The notes: generated by a model from the letters alone, not told the origin. Shown: positions 26,336-36,088, counted from the stretch's first letter. The stretch is 64,000 bases of DNA from Ningiella ruwaisensis (GCF_004798935.1 NZ_RAHT01000001.1:620001-684000), one strand, 5' to 3'. Program-made: numbers and translations.

Positions 26336-27637
26336 CTAATTTAATAGCGATTCTTTAGTAATAAGATTCACGCCCGACAAAAGACTGGCCATATCGTCAT
26401 CTAGTACGCCAGACTTAAGCGCATTATCCCGGTTTCGATTAAATATGGTGTTGTATTGTTCAATTCTGGCACCTAGCGTATTCCAACCTTCAACTTTTGC
26501 CTGATATGGCCATACAGCAAGCTCAATCTGACTGGTTTCCAAGCGTCCAACGAACATATTCACCGCAATACGCAAAGTTGACTTCACTTTTGGGTCGACA
26601 TCTTCACCACTCGCCATTTCACTTATTCCCGAAAGAGAGGACGAAAACTCTTTCAACATATCATAATAATTTTGTAAGGCACGCTCATCGTATTCGTTAA
26701 TTCTCGGGTTCATGGTTTTTGCATTAGTCGTGGTATGCGTGCTTAAGATGACTGCAGGTCGATTCTGGTTAGGTCCTGATACAATGGTCGCATCGTTGGT
26801 TGCCTGCACTGCACCATCAACTTTTAGTTGTCCACCAGTACCTAATCCGCCTTTCACTTGCTGCGGTTTATAGTTTCGAAGTGCCATGACCATTTGATTG
26901 TAAGAATCAGCAAAGGATGCCATTAACACTTTACCCTCAGGTGAGTCTGAATATCCTTTTGCGCCACCAGCAATGCCTGCAAAAAAGCCACCAAAAATAT
27001 CAAAGTCATAATTAGCAGCATTACCCACAGCTGAAGACACTTGTACCCCTGAGCGATTGTCAATTAGCAGTAAGGTTGTGGCTGCCTCGTTTTTGCCCAA
27101 GCCGCCTCCAATCACAGAACCTATGCTGCCGAAAATACCACCAGCGACACCTTTCAAGCCACCAGTATCTTTTTGCGAAAACTGAATAGATGGACTCACC
27201 GTGTAATCTGCAGTCACCATTTGTCCACCGCCAATATTTGAGCCTTCTCGCAATTGCCCCGCTTGCATTAGCTCACGTTCTCTGTTCATTGCGTTCATCG
27301 CGGCACCGCGCTCAACAATTACAAAACAGTTTGATTGCTGAACCATGGTACGAATAACAGGGATGGTTGAACCTAAATCCGGATATCGTCGACGGTAATC
27401 ACCCCACCAAGGCAGTGAGCGATCTTCAAATAGCGATGCTGTACCCAATGGTTCGTCGCACGTTTCAAGTGCGGTGTTATTGTTGGCACTGTTTGCTCCT
27501 GCGGCACCGCCTGAGACGATATTTCCGCTACTGCCTCCCATACTCGGGTCAGTTGATAGACAACCTTGCAACGTCATACATACTGTAAGTGCGATTGCCA
27601 ATTTGTTAAGAATTTTATGGCAAAAACTAGAATGCAT
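26336..27637 (-). CDS. CsgG-domain outer-membrane-associated lipoprotein
   Basis: A 433-aa protein from the ATG at 27637, chosen because it yields a lipoprotein signal (KILNKLAIALTVCMTLQGC, Cys at 26); an open frame continues 75 codons upstream to 27862 with no secretory character. Residues ~70-240 resemble the CsgG domain: PVIRTMVQQSNCFVIVERG, the degenerate ERELMQAGQL segment, VTADYTVSPSIQF and ATTLLLIDNRSGVQVSSA. Gly-rich stretches (GVAGGIFGSIGSVIGGGLG) follow. CsgG proteins form outer-membrane pores in curli secretion, but many stand-alone family members have other envelope roles. No csgA/B/E/F genes are nearby, so a curli role is not supported. Confidence 0.72.
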   Translation of the reverse strand: MHSSFCHKILNKLAIALTVCMTLQGCLSTDPSMGGSSGNIVSGGAAGANSANNNTALETCDEPLGTASLFEDRSLPWWGDYRRRYPDLGSTIPVIRTMVQQSNCFVIVERGAAMNAMNRERELMQAGQLREGSNIGGGQMVTADYTVSPSIQFSQKDTGGLKGVAGGIFGSIGSVIGGGLGKNEAATTLLLIDNRSGVQVSSAVGNAANYDFDIFGGFFAGIAGGAKGYSDSPEGKVLMASFADSYNQMVMALRNYKPQQVKGGLGTGGQLKVDGAVQATNDATIVSGPNQNRPAVILSTHTTTNAKTMNPRINEYDERALQNYYDMLKEFSSSLSGISEMASGEDVDPKVKSTLRIAVNMFVGRLETSQIELAVWPYQAKVEGWNTLGARIEQYNTIFNRNRDNALKSGVLDDDMASLLSGVNLITKESLLN

Positions 27638-28082
27638 TTGCCCGGACGATATACAATTCCTTATTCCCGTGCTCGCGCAGATTCTTGTGTTTTCAAGCGA
27701 GTTTTCAAATGTGACTGTCTTTACTCTAACGCCATCAATTAGGGCGGCAAGGGTTTGTTTTATATTCTGCGGTATTTTCGTTAAGCTTGTAATGATATTA
27801 ACACTTTGCAGCATTATGTATTGCATGACTTTATCCCTGTTTTTCTTTTTTGGCTGGTTCAAAAATGAATAGACTAGGATATAAATTAGACAGTAATGAA
27901 AATGAAGTCATCGATTAAACGCTTTCAAAATAAGCCTGAAGCGCTTAAGCGACGCAAAACACCCTTAAGTGTCGTTAAGTGACGTATTCTATCTCCAGTG
28001 CTCAAATCTTAGAATAGGAACGGTTATTTAGATGAGATCAAAAAGCTTGTGCAGTTTCATTGCTTGAAAAAATCGATGCATA

Positions 28083-28286
28083 CTACTCAAGGTCACGCTT
28101 TTTCTTTATATCGTCATTTCTGCTAGCATGAAATGCAAAAAAAACGAGTGTAAAAACGCCCCACAGAATCATAAAAATACTGGCTCGTTTCGTAATTCCT
28201 TCATCCTGTATTAGCAGGAATAAAAAAAAACCACTCAGTGCCAATAATATTGAGACAAAAATCTTAATTATTTGTTTCGTTTTCAT
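28083..28286 (-). CDS. Small two-helix membrane protein, candidate immunity protein
   Basis: A 67-aa protein starting at ATG 28286 (a TTG one codon earlier is an alternative). Two hydrophobic helices are visible, about residues 8-27 (FVSILLALSGFFLFLLI) and 36-53 (IFMILWGVFTLVFFAF), joined by a short polar loop; the C-terminus is highly charged (SRNDDIKKKRDLE). No family was recognised. It lies just downstream of two double-glycine-leader peptide genes on the same strand, where bacteriocin immunity genes usually sit, and small two-helix proteins are common in that role. The function is inferred from position and shape only. Confidence 0.5.
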   Translation of the reverse strand: MKTKQIIKIFVSILLALSGFFLFLLIQDEGITKRASIFMILWGVFTLVFFAFHASRNDDIKKKRDLE

Positions 28287-28308
28287 CAATCCAAATCTTA
28301 ATTAAAAT

Positions 28309-28329
28309 AAGCTTCTCAAAGAGAAGCTT
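28309..28329 (-). terminator. Hairpin between the peptide genes and the small membrane protein gene
   Basis: A perfect 9-bp stem (AAGCTTCTC / GAGAAGCTT) with a 3-nt loop, followed on the - strand by ATTTTAATT. It lies 14 nt past the second peptide gene and about 20 nt before the membrane protein gene, so it may be a partial terminator or attenuator. Confidence 0.6.
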
Positions 28330-28342
28330 TTATATTGTTATA

Positions 28343-28516
28343 TTAAGAGTTCCTTGCTGCAAAATACAAACCATAAGCCGTTGCTCCAGCACCGAAACCT
28401 GCTGCAAGACCTTTGGCGGCAATGTAAACCAGCGGAACCAGTCCTCCTGCAACCAATTGTAATTCGGTTGCGCTTAACTCTTTAGAAAGGAGTTGGGTAT
28501 TAGCTTCAGAAGTCAT
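28343..28516 (-). CDS. Double-glycine-leader peptide B with glycine zipper, candidate bacteriocin
   Basis: A 57-aa peptide read directly from the sequence (ATG 28516, TAA ending at 28343). A 25-residue leader ends ELSATELQLVAGG, matching the double-glycine leaders cut by peptidase-containing ABC exporters (a Leu/Glu-rich helix, hydrophobic positions at -4, -7 and -12, then Gly-Gly). The 32-residue core starts LVPLVYIAAKGLAAGFG and contains consecutive GxxxG motifs (core Gly11, 15, 19), ending YFAARNS. Such motifs mediate helix pairing in two-peptide bacteriocins. It begins 2 nt after the stop of peptide A, and the end of that gene (GGGGGAA) can serve as its ribosome site. No exporter is in the window, so the function is inference. 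Confidence 0.6.
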   Translation of the reverse strand: MTSEANTQLLSKELSATELQLVAGGLVPLVYIAAKGLAAGFGAGATAYGLYFAARNS

Positions 28517-28518
28517 AC

Positions 28519-28677
28519 TTACTTTTCCCCCATCGAAGATTGCACTATCGCCATTGTTGAAATCAAACCTATATCGAATGCTACAACCGCGACAATAAAT
28601 GGAAGTACCCCGCCACTTACACTTTCAGTAGATTGCTCTGTTATCTCTTCTGTTTTTCGTAATTTATCAGAATTCAT
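28519..28677 (-). CDS. Double-glycine-leader peptide A, candidate bacteriocin partner
   Basis: A 52-aa peptide (ATG 28677, TAA ending at 28519) with an AGAAGGA ribosome site about 9 nt before the start. The 23-residue charged leader ends TEQSTESVSGG, close to the VSGG end typical of class II microcin leaders. The 29-residue core (VLPFIVAVVAFDIGLISTMA, then IVQSSMGEK) is strongly hydrophobic and could form one membrane-spanning helix. It is translationally linked to peptide B, 2 nt downstream. A pair of unlike small peptides with the same leader type, followed by a small membrane protein, is the layout of two-component bacteriocins. No homologue was recognised by eye. Confidence 0.6.
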   Translation of the reverse strand: MNSDKLRKTEEITEQSTESVSGGVLPFIVAVVAFDIGLISTMAIVQSSMGEK

Positions 28678-29079
28678 CTTTATTATTCCTTCTATTCAAA
28701 AAGTATTTCAATTATTCAGCTTGAAAAACCGATTAATAATTAACACTTTTTTTAAAAATAACCTAAAAACGAAACGGTTTTTAAGTCTTCGCTGCTTCAC
28801 ATCGAAGCAATTACAGTTTTATACGTTTGTGAGTATAAAAAAACTGCACAGAAGAATGGTTTGTCAAAACAATTATAAGTTAAGAATATTTGCTCAGAGA
28901 GCAGAGGATTCAGGCTGTGATAGTTGACGATATGCGAAACGTCTAAGGAATCACGATATAAATTTGAAGCGCATAAATACGCTTAACCTGACTAAATTGC
29001 CTGAAAATCTCTTATTGCTGTGCAATTTTCCATCATTTTGTTTATTCTATAAACAGCTATCTTCAACCAATACGATTAA
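28678..29079. other. Intergenic region between the peptide genes and the divergent HTH/TPR gene
   Basis: About 400 nt, AT-rich. It should hold the promoters of the - strand peptide operon and the + strand HTH/TPR gene. An imperfect inverted repeat (CAGTTTTATAC ... GTATAAAAAAACTG, 28814-28846) is visible and could be a regulator site or a hairpin. No further small peptide gene with a Gly-Gly leader was found here on either strand. Confidence 0.55.
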
Positions 29080-31131
29080 ATGGACGTTCGAAAACGAAGA
29101 AGAGGAGTGAGAGCTTCTCGAGAAAAACTTGAAGCGGCGATGCTAGCTGCGGGCTTTGATACCCAAAGTCAACTCGCGGATGCAATCGCCCAGCACGAAA
29201 ATCTCGAAAAGCCGCCAAAGGATTTGGTCAGTAAAGTATTTCGTGAACAACCTGTATCTACACACAACCTGGCTCGCATAGCTCACGCGCTCGGTGTTGA
29301 AGCACACACCGTTTACCTTTCTAAAGATGTACCTGAATTTGCTGAATTAGCGGCTGGCAGTGAACAAAACAACGTCTCTGTCCCCCCAGTGCTTATGCAA
29401 TCTGAACCCACTCAGCCAGGCATTACAAAGATAGGCGCAAATAGGCATATCGGGTATATCGCCTTTTTATTACTCATATCATTAGTGCTTGCGTATTTTT
29501 TCTTTTTCTCTTCGCAAAATGAACAAGGTGTTGAAGAGAGCGCTTTGCATGGTCTAAATGATGCAAATGGAGAATTCAGCCCACCTAAAGCAATTTTAGG
29601 TGATTTACGAGTGCTCATTCTTGGTGTTGATAATGCGGGTTTATTTCTCCCTTCTTTGCAACGCTTTATCGATCATCAGTCAAACATCAACGCCATTATT
29701 CCAAGTAGCGATGATCTAAAAAACATAGGTGTATATACCGCCTTGGACAAGTGGAAAGCGCACCTCGTGATTGAAATAAGCCGGAACACGGGCCGATACT
29801 TTGATGAGCTACGTGTCCGCGTAGTGACTGATAAGATGGATGCGCTGTTATTCCACGACCTGGTCTACTCTTTGGATGTGATTGAACATCAGGATGTCAC
29901 ATTTTCTCGCATCTTCAATAACTTACGCCAGTTTTTAGATTCTCAGCCCTGGCAAATCGGGCTAAGTGAAAATTCTCAAGCCAATCTTCATTATCAAAAC
30001 GGTTTACGAACGCTATTTACCGGCAGCATTGCACCTGATTTTGATGCAGCAGAAGCCTACTTCTCTCAGGCTATAGTTGAAGATGCGCAATTTGCTGACG
30101 CCTACTCTCAGAAATGTCGGGCAATTGTGCGAAAAAGCTACGTAAATGAAGCACCGGATATGCTCGAGCAGGCCGCTTTAGATTGTTACTATGCCAAACA
30201 GTTAGCATCAACAAGTGAAACAGCATCCTTAGCCTTAGCTGAACTTTATATTCATTCAAACCGAATCGATGATGCTCAAGATTTACTAAATCCACTTATC
30301 ACGCAAGCTTACCCTTCCTCAGATGCATTAGAGCTTGTCAGCCTCATTCATTTTTTACGTTTCAGGGAGAGTGCCCAGGTTGTTGATGCTGAAACAGCAG
30401 TTGCATTCGCAAAAAAAGCAATTGAGAGAAATCCCTTTCAATGGAGAGCGCACAATACTTTAGGCCGTCTTTATTTGCGTCAAGGGGATATCGAAAGTTC
30501 AATACAAAGCTTTAAGCAAGCGACGCAAACGACGCAAAATGAAATTATATTGAGCAATTTAGGCGTAATGCAGTTATGTCAAGGCAGTACAGATGATGCA
30601 GAAATGACCTTTACGCGACTAAATCAAACGTTCCCAGACAATTACTTAGGCTACGAGCAGCTAGGTAGCCTGTACTATTTTGAAGGCAAGCTCAAAAATG
30701 CTTTAGATGCAAAGCTCGCCGCGATTGGGAAAATGCCGAATATTAACATTCATCAGGTGTGGGCAAGTATCGCTGACATCTATCTGGCGCTAGGCGAATC
30801 TGAACTGGCCAGTCAAAACTATGAAAAGGCACTTACTTTGCTCGAAAAAGACGAACTTTTGGGCATAACCGATACCTCTGATGAAGTGCATAAACGCTTT
30901 TACAAATGGCGCTTGCTGTCTATTAAAGACGAATCAAAGCTTCAAGCTCATTTGCAAAATCAGTTAAGCACGTCTCTTGAAAGTATATTTGATCACAAAG
31001 AGCAATTAAGTTCAGGCGCACAGCGTCACCTGGCGCAAATGTTCAGCGAACAGGGTGAAAACGATAAAGCCACTGAGCTGTGGCAAGCGCTCACCGAACG
31101 CTGTCCAATTTACGCAAGCCTGCGCAATTAA
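29080..31131 (+). CDS. Membrane-anchored HTH protein with TPR repeats, putative regulator
   Basis: A 683-aa protein. Residues ~1-90 form a basic, helical, XRE-like DNA-binding region ([20 protein letters not shown], then SQLADAIAQ and [20 protein letters not shown]). One transmembrane helix follows at about 127-147 ([20 protein letters not shown]). The remainder, probably periplasmic, has an alpha/beta segment and then repeated TPR-like helical pairs from ~300 ([85 protein letters not shown]). The layout recalls ToxR/CadC-type one-component regulators, although the DNA-binding fold differs. It is divergent from the small-peptide operon and is a plausible regulator of it. The 3' end overlaps metH by 4 nt, convergently. 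Confidence 0.65.
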   Translation: MDVRKRRRGVRASREKLEAAMLAAGFDTQSQLADAIAQHENLEKPPKDLVSKVFREQPVSTHNLARIAHALGVEAHTVYLSKDVPEFAELAAGSEQNNVSVPPVLMQSEPTQPGITKIGANRHIGYIAFLLLISLVLAYFFFFSSQNEQGVEESALHGLNDANGEFSPPKAILGDLRVLILGVDNAGLFLPSLQRFIDHQSNINAIIPSSDDLKNIGVYTALDKWKAHLVIEISRNTGRYFDELRVRVVTDKMDALLFHDLVYSLDVIEHQDVTFSRIFNNLRQFLDSQPWQIGLSENSQANLHYQNGLRTLFTGSIAPDFDAAEAYFSQAIVEDAQFADAYSQKCRAIVRKSYVNEAPDMLEQAALDCYYAKQLASTSETASLALAELYIHSNRIDDAQDLLNPLITQAYPSSDALELVSLIHFLRFRESAQVVDAETAVAFAKKAIERNPFQWRAHNTLGRLYLRQGDIESSIQSFKQATQTTQNEIILSNLGVMQLCQGSTDDAEMTFTRLNQTFPDNYLGYEQLGSLYYFEGKLKNALDAKLAAIGKMPNINIHQVWASIADIYLALGESELASQNYEKALTLLEKDELLGITDTSDEVHKRFYKWRLLSIKDESKLQAHLQNQLSTSLESIFDHKEQLSSGAQRHLAQMFSEQGENDKATELWQALTERCPIYASLRN

Positions 31132-33755
31132 TCCTGTAAATTAGGCATCAGCCATTTTTGCGCTTCTTCGAGGGTCCATCCTTTTCGGGCTGCGTAGTCC
31201 TCCAGTTGGTCTTGCTGAATTTTAGCAACAGCAAAATAGCGAGCATCAGGATGCGCAAAATACCAGCCTGAAACGGCTGCGCCAGGCCACATTGCATAGG
31301 ATTCTGTGAGCTTCATACCAATGGTATTCTCAACATCCAGTAAATCCCAAATAAGCTGCTTTTCGGTGTGTTCAGGACAAGCCGCATAGCCCGGAGCCGG
31401 TCTTATCCCCTGATACTTTTCAGCGATGAGCGCATTGTTATCGAGTGACTCATCTTTTGCATAACCCCACAACTCTTTACGTACTCGCTCGTGTAGATAT
31501 TCGGCAAACGCTTCAGCGAGTCTATCGGCTATGGCTTTACTCATAATGGCATTATAATCATCACCGTCCTGCTCGAAGGCTTTTGCCAGCTCATCTTCAC
31601 CAATACCGGCTGTTACGGCAAATGCGCCAATATAATCTTTCCCATTTACGCCTTCAGGCATCACAAAATCACTTAAACAATAGTTGAAGCCTTTTGGCTT
31701 TTGCGTTTGTTGGCGACAGTGATGCGCCACGCCAATTAAAGCAGACGTATCGTTGGGACTGTATATATTAATGTCTTCAAAGTGACTGTTAGCAGGGAAA
31801 ATACCGACTCTGCCTTTAGCTTGTAAACTGGCATTTTTAATCACTTCATCCAGCATCTGATTGGCATCTTTAAACAGTTGCGTGGCCTCTTTTCCTACCA
31901 CTTCATCGTGTAGTATTCGCGGATACTTTCCTGCCAAGGACCATGTAAGAAAAAATGGCGTCCAATCAATGTAGGGACGCAGTGTATTTAAATCGACAGA
32001 GATGGTTTTTGTGCCTGTAAAATTAGGTGTCGCTATCTGATAATTTTCCCAGTCACAAGTAAAACGATTGGCTCTTGCCTGCTCAAAACTTACCGCTTGA
32101 GTGCGCGGTTTTTTGCGTGCATGTTGTTCGCGTACTTTTTCATATTCTTGCGAGAGCGCCTTGGCAAACTCAATGCGTGCTTCCTTTGATATCAACTTTT
32201 GACATACGCCAACCGCACGACTGGCGTTAGGTACATACACGACAGGATGGTCGTAGTTTTGCTCAATTTTTACTGCTGTATGCGCTTTTGAGGTGGTCGC
32301 GCCTCCTATCAACAGCGGGATATTTAGTTTCAGTCGCTGCATTTCCTGCGCAACGTTCACCATCTCGTCAAGTGAAGGTGTGATCAACCCTGAGAGTCCA
32401 ATCATATCGGCCTTCTCATCAATGGCAGTTTGAATAATTTTAGCCGCAGGCACCATAACGCCTAAATCAATAACCTCAAAGTTATTACACTGCAATACAA
32501 CACCAACGATATTTTTGCCAATGTCGTGCACATCGCCCTTTACCGTCGCCATGATAATTTTACCGTTAGACTGACTATCACCACTTTTTTCCGCTTCAAT
32601 AAATGGCTGAAGATGCGCAACGGCTTTTTTCATTACACGTGCCGATTTGACGACTTGCGGCAAAAACATCTTTCCTTCGCCGAATAAATCGCCCACCACG
32701 TTCATCCCGTCCATCAAGGGCCCTTCAATAACGTGTAAGGGGCGCTCAGCCGCAAGCCGCGCTTCTTCGGTATCTTCAATGATGTACTCAGTAATTCCTT
32801 TTACCAGCGCATGTTCAAGACGCTTATTTACGCTTTGCTCACGCCAGCTTAAATCTTCTACCGCCGCGGCTTTACCGTCGCCCTGATATTTAGGGGCGAG
32901 TTCTAATAAGCGATCCGTTGCATCTTCGCGGCGATTTAATATCACATCTTCAACCGCTTCTTTTAGTTCTGACGGAATTTCGTCGTAGACTTCTAATTGC
33001 CCGGCATTAACGATCCCCATATCCATACCAGCTCTAATGGCATGATACAAAAACACAGAATGCATGGCTTCGCGAACAGGATTGTTGCCACGGAATGAAA
33101 AGGATATATTCGATAAACCACCAGACACATGGCAATGGGGCAACTCATGACGAATTTGGCGGGTCGCTTCGATAAAATCGACCGCGTAATTGTTATGCTC
33201 TTCAATACCAGTAGCGACCGCAAAAATATTAGGGTCAAAAATGATATCTTCTGGCGGAAATCCAACCGTGTTAACTAATAGATCGTAACTTCGCTTGCAG
33301 ATCTCAAACTTGCGCACTTGTGTATCGGCCTGGCCTTTTTCGTCAAAGGCCATCACAACAGTAGCCGCGCCATAGCGTTTTATCTTTTTGGCATGTTCTA
33401 AAAATTCTTTTTCGCCCTCTTTTAAGCTAATTGAATTTACAATGGCTTTGCCCTGCACGCACTTAAGCCCAGCTTCAATTACCGACCATTTGGACGAATC
33501 AATCATTATCGGTACACGCGAGATATCAGGTTCAGAGGCAATCAGATTTAAAAAACGAACCATTGCCGCTTTGGAATCAAGCATGGCTTCATCCATGTTG
33601 ACATCGATTATTTGCGCGCCATTTTCCACCTGCTGACGCGCGACATCTAACGCGGCTTCATAATCTTCCGACATGATCAAACGCTTAAACATGGCTGAGC
33701 CTGTTACGTTTGTCCTCTCACCTACATTGATAAATGTCGAAAATTCAGTACTCAC
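31128..33755 (-). CDS. metH: Methionine synthase, folate/cobalamin/activation half
   Basis: An 875-aa protein equal to MetH of E. coli from the pterin-binding domain to the end. Order: pterin-binding domain ([19 protein letters not shown] at 10-28, [15 protein letters not shown]); cobalamin cap and B12-binding domain ([29 protein letters not shown] with the cobalt-ligating His, [10 protein letters not shown]); SAM-binding activation domain ([39 protein letters not shown]). The start codon is GTG. The homocysteine-binding domain is encoded by the separate gene upstream. Together they would transfer a methyl group from methyl-THF to homocysteine. Every domain looks intact, so this is a gene fission rather than decay. 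Confidence 0.93.
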   Translation of the reverse strand: MSTEFSTFINVGERTNVTGSAMFKRLIMSEDYEAALDVARQQVENGAQIIDVNMDEAMLDSKAAMVRFLNLIASEPDISRVPIMIDSSKWSVIEAGLKCVQGKAIVNSISLKEGEKEFLEHAKKIKRYGAATVVMAFDEKGQADTQVRKFEICKRSYDLLVNTVGFPPEDIIFDPNIFAVATGIEEHNNYAVDFIEATRQIRHELPHCHVSGGLSNISFSFRGNNPVREAMHSVFLYHAIRAGMDMGIVNAGQLEVYDEIPSELKEAVEDVILNRREDATDRLLELAPKYQGDGKAAAVEDLSWREQSVNKRLEHALVKGITEYIIEDTEEARLAAERPLHVIEGPLMDGMNVVGDLFGEGKMFLPQVVKSARVMKKAVAHLQPFIEAEKSGDSQSNGKIIMATVKGDVHDIGKNIVGVVLQCNNFEVIDLGVMVPAAKIIQTAIDEKADMIGLSGLITPSLDEMVNVAQEMQRLKLNIPLLIGGATTSKAHTAVKIEQNYDHPVVYVPNASRAVGVCQKLISKEARIEFAKALSQEYEKVREQHARKKPRTQAVSFEQARANRFTCDWENYQIATPNFTGTKTISVDLNTLRPYIDWTPFFLTWSLAGKYPRILHDEVVGKEATQLFKDANQMLDEVIKNASLQAKGRVGIFPANSHFEDINIYSPNDTSALIGVAHHCRQQTQKPKGFNYCLSDFVMPEGVNGKDYIGAFAVTAGIGEDELAKAFEQDGDDYNAIMSKAIADRLAEAFAEYLHERVRKELWGYAKDESLDNNALIAEKYQGIRPAPGYAACPEHTEKQLIWDLLDVENTIGMKLTESYAMWPGAAVSGWYFAHPDARYFAVAKIQQDQLEDYAARKGWTLEEAQKWLMPNLQD

Positions 33756-33814
33756 TACACTCTCACTTCAATACTATTCATTCGCTCGCCCGTTATGTGC
33801 GCAATAATACAAGG

Positions 33815-33945
33815 ATGACTCGAGCTAAAGAAGCAGACCCCATCGTTGCAAAGCCGCTTTTCGCCATCCGTGGCCGCTTGACCAAAGGCATCCATGCCTT
33901 TGGACACTTTGCAACGATGGGGTCTGCTTCTTTAGCTCGAGTCAT
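33815..33945. repeat. 131-bp element with 39-bp perfect inverted repeats
   Basis: The left arm at 33815-33853 (starting ATGACTCGAGCTAAAGAAGC) is the exact reverse complement of the right arm at 33907-33945. The 53-nt interior holds two smaller hairpins, GCCA/TGGC and a perfect 10-bp CCAAAGGCAT/ATGCCTTTGG stem (33882-33903). It fills most of the 213-bp gap between the two metH genes. No target-site duplication is evident. It resembles a miniature palindromic mobile element; as RNA it would form a very stable stem. Confidence 0.85.
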
Positions 33946-33968
33946 AACTAACATTTACCTGCACAACA

Positions 33969-35024
33969 TTAAGCATGCGTAAACGGCTCAAGGCCTGACA
34001 GGCGCATCTTCACTTCCAGCTTTGGTAGGGCGCGCGGTTTACAGCCTTCTATAGCCTCTGCTAACGCCTTAATGTGCGCGGGTGTGCTTCCGCAGCATCC
34101 CCCTACAATGTTTACTAAACCCGATTTTGCCCACTCCTCGATATGCGCTGCCATCTCATCGGCCTCCATATCATACTCACCAAATTCATTGGGCAATCCC
34201 GCATTTGGGTGAGCAGATACAAACACCTCTGAAATCCGCGAGAGCTCTGCAACATACTGCCTAAGCAAATCAGGCCCCAAGGCGCAGTTTAGTCCAAACG
34301 AGAATGGCTTGACGTGGCGCAAAGAATTATAAAAGGCTTCAGTTGTCTGTCCTGATAGCGTTCTGCCAGAAGCATCAGTGATCGTGCCTGATATCATCAC
34401 AGGTAAGTAAAGGTCAAGTTCTTCAAACACCTCATCTACTGCAAAAGCAGCCGCTTTCGCATTTAGCGTATCGAAAATGGTTTCCAGCATGATCAAATCG
34501 ACGTTGCCTTTAATCAACGCAAATGCGGCTTCTTTATAGGTCAGCACCAGTTCATCAAAACTGACATTGCGAGCCCCCGGATCATTCACATCAGGTGAAA
34601 TAGAAGCCGTTCTGCTTGTTGGGCCTAATACTCCGGCTACAAATCTCGGCTTGTCAGGCGTTTGCGCGGTCATTTCGTCAGCCGCTTCTCTGGCAAGCCT
34701 GGCGGCAGCAAGGTTTATGCTTTGTACCTCATCCTGCATGTCATAATCAGCCATGGAAATGGCCGTAGCATTAAAAGTATTCGTTTCAATAATATCACTG
34801 CCCGCCGCTAAATAAGCGAGGTGAATATCTTTAATAATCTTAGGCTGAGTGACCGCTAGTAAATCATTGTTACCTTTCAGGTCGCAATGCCAATCGGCAA
34901 ATTGCTCACCGCGATAGTCAGCCTCGTCAAGCTTATGCGCCTGGATCATTGTTCCCATTGCGCCATCAAGTAGCAGAATTTTTTGTTTAGCGAGCTGAGT
35001 CAGTTTTTTTTGCGCTTGTGTCAC
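33969..35024 (-). CDS. metH: Methionine synthase, homocysteine-binding half
   Basis: A 351-aa protein corresponding to the N-terminal homocysteine S-methyltransferase domain of MetH. It begins with the [23 protein letters not shown] block and contains [33 protein letters not shown] and NCALGPD. The zinc-binding cysteines are seen as Cys in FGLNCALG and the Cys pair in [12 protein letters not shown]. It ends [17 protein letters not shown], exactly at the linker where single-chain MetH continues into the pterin domain. The downstream gene supplies the rest of the enzyme. Lies 51 nt downstream of metA. Confidence 0.92.
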   Translation of the reverse strand: MTQAQKKLTQLAKQKILLLDGAMGTMIQAHKLDEADYRGEQFADWHCDLKGNNDLLAVTQPKIIKDIHLAYLAAGSDIIETNTFNATAISMADYDMQDEVQSINLAAARLAREAADEMTAQTPDKPRFVAGVLGPTSRTASISPDVNDPGARNVSFDELVLTYKEAAFALIKGNVDLIMLETIFDTLNAKAAAFAVDEVFEELDLYLPVMISGTITDASGRTLSGQTTEAFYNSLRHVKPFSFGLNCALGPDLLRQYVAELSRISEVFVSAHPNAGLPNEFGEYDMEADEMAAHIEEWAKSGLVNIVGGCCGSTPAHIKALAEAIEGCKPRALPKLEVKMRLSGLEPFTHA

Positions 35025-35075
35025 GTCAATTCCGTTGGTTAAAAAGATGATTGAAAAAAATGAGCAGAATGTCGT

Positions 35076-35996
35076 TTAGCCTTTCAGCTCATTTAAATCG
35101 TAAGGTGTATTCTGGTACACATAATAATTAAGCCAATTCGTGAAAAACAAATTACCATGTGATTTCCAACGCACCAAGACAGACGAGCCTGGAACATCGT
35201 TTTGATAGTAATTTTCAGGCACGTGAGGCGATAAATCCGCCTCAATATCACGATGATATTCCTGATCCAGCGTGAGCGGATCGTATTCAGGATGACCAGT
35301 GACATATACCTGACGCTTATCTTCTGATGCGGCAATATAAACACCCGCTTCGTCTGATTGCGCCAGTATCTGAATATCAGGTGCCTGCGCATAGCTTGCC
35401 ACAGGAATTTCTCCTACTCGCGAATGCGGTGCCCAAAAAAGCGGGTCAAAACCTCGCATGAGTTCGTTCTTTTCATCCAATACCTGATGCTCAAAAACGC
35501 CTGAAAGCTTTCTTTCGCGTAATACGCGCTGTGCACCATAAAACCGATACATGGCAGCATGGGCCGCCCAGCATAAAAAGATGGTGGACTGCACATTGCG
35601 CTTACTCCAGTCCATAATAGCGCACATTCTGTCCCAATAAAGTACATCTTCGTATTCCATATTTCCTAAAGGAGCACCTGTGACAATTAAACCATCGTAC
35701 TTAACCGATTCCACCTCTGAAAACGGATGGTAAAAGGCGTTCATATGAGCCGCTGGCGTATTTTTTGGGGCAATATCGTCAATGCGAATTAAGTCGATAT
35801 TGATTTGCAGAGGCGTGTTCGAAAGCAAGCGTAATATTTGTAGCTCAGTTTCGATTTTATTAGGCATTAAATTTAAAATACCGACATTCAAAGGTCGAAT
35901 GTCTTGTTGACCCGCTCGAGTGGAGTCCATAGCGAAAATATTTTCGGCAAGCAGCCCCTCTAACGCTGGCAGTTCCGCAGGTATTTTAATTGGCAT
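35076..35996 (-). CDS. metA: Homoserine O-succinyltransferase
   Basis: A 306-aa MetA/HTS enzyme of normal length; it activates homoserine in the first committed step of methionine synthesis. The catalytic cysteine is Cys142 (FLCWAAHAAMYRFYG), with the His-x-Glu pair in VTGHPEYDPLTLDQEY. Residue 111 is Gly (GAPLG), as in E. coli succinyltransferase; acetyl-CoA users usually have Glu here, so succinyl-CoA is the probable donor. It heads a metA-metH-metH transcription unit and is preceded by three Met boxes. Confidence 0.94.
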   Translation of the reverse strand: MPIKIPAELPALEGLLAENIFAMDSTRAGQQDIRPLNVGILNLMPNKIETELQILRLLSNTPLQINIDLIRIDDIAPKNTPAAHMNAFYHPFSEVESVKYDGLIVTGAPLGNMEYEDVLYWDRMCAIMDWSKRNVQSTIFLCWAAHAAMYRFYGAQRVLRERKLSGVFEHQVLDEKNELMRGFDPLFWAPHSRVGEIPVASYAQAPDIQILAQSDEAGVYIAASEDKRQVYVTGHPEYDPLTLDQEYHRDIEADLSPHVPENYYQNDVPGSSVLVRWKSHGNLFFTNWLNYYVYQNTPYDLNELKG

Positions 35997-36064
35997 AGCA
36001 CTTATTAAAACTGGTTAGTCAAGAATGAGGATATTGTGGATGAACTAATCTGAAAGTCAAGAAT

Positions 36065-36088
36065 AAACGTCTAGACGTCTAAACGTTT
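36065..36088 (-). promoter_or_regulatory. MetJ operator (three tandem Met boxes) upstream of metA
   Basis: Three consecutive 8-mers AAACGTCT, AGACGTCT and AAACGTTT match the Met box consensus AGACGTCT at 6, 8 and 6 positions. They lie 69-92 nt upstream of the metA start. A perfect TATAAT (36089-36094, - strand) abuts them on the upstream side, so bound MetJ-SAM would block transcription start. The -35 element is weak. Confidence 0.85.

Noticed and set aside
26336..27637. Curli secretion locus
   Set aside because: Only a CsgG-domain protein is present; csgA, csgB, csgE and csgF are not in the flanking sequence.
28493..28927. 144-codon open frame on the + strand over the small-peptide genes
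   Set aside because: It is antisense to two genes that have ribosome sites and meaningful leader sequences, and shows no protein-like features of its own.
33756..33968. Frameshift or sequencing error splitting metH
   Set aside because: The two halves are separated by 213 bp with stops, a palindromic element and a separate start codon. Both halves end or start cleanly at the domain linker.
33734..33982. Open frame through the inverted-repeat element
   Set aside because: Because the arms are complementary, similar short peptides can be read on both strands; this is a by-product of the palindrome.
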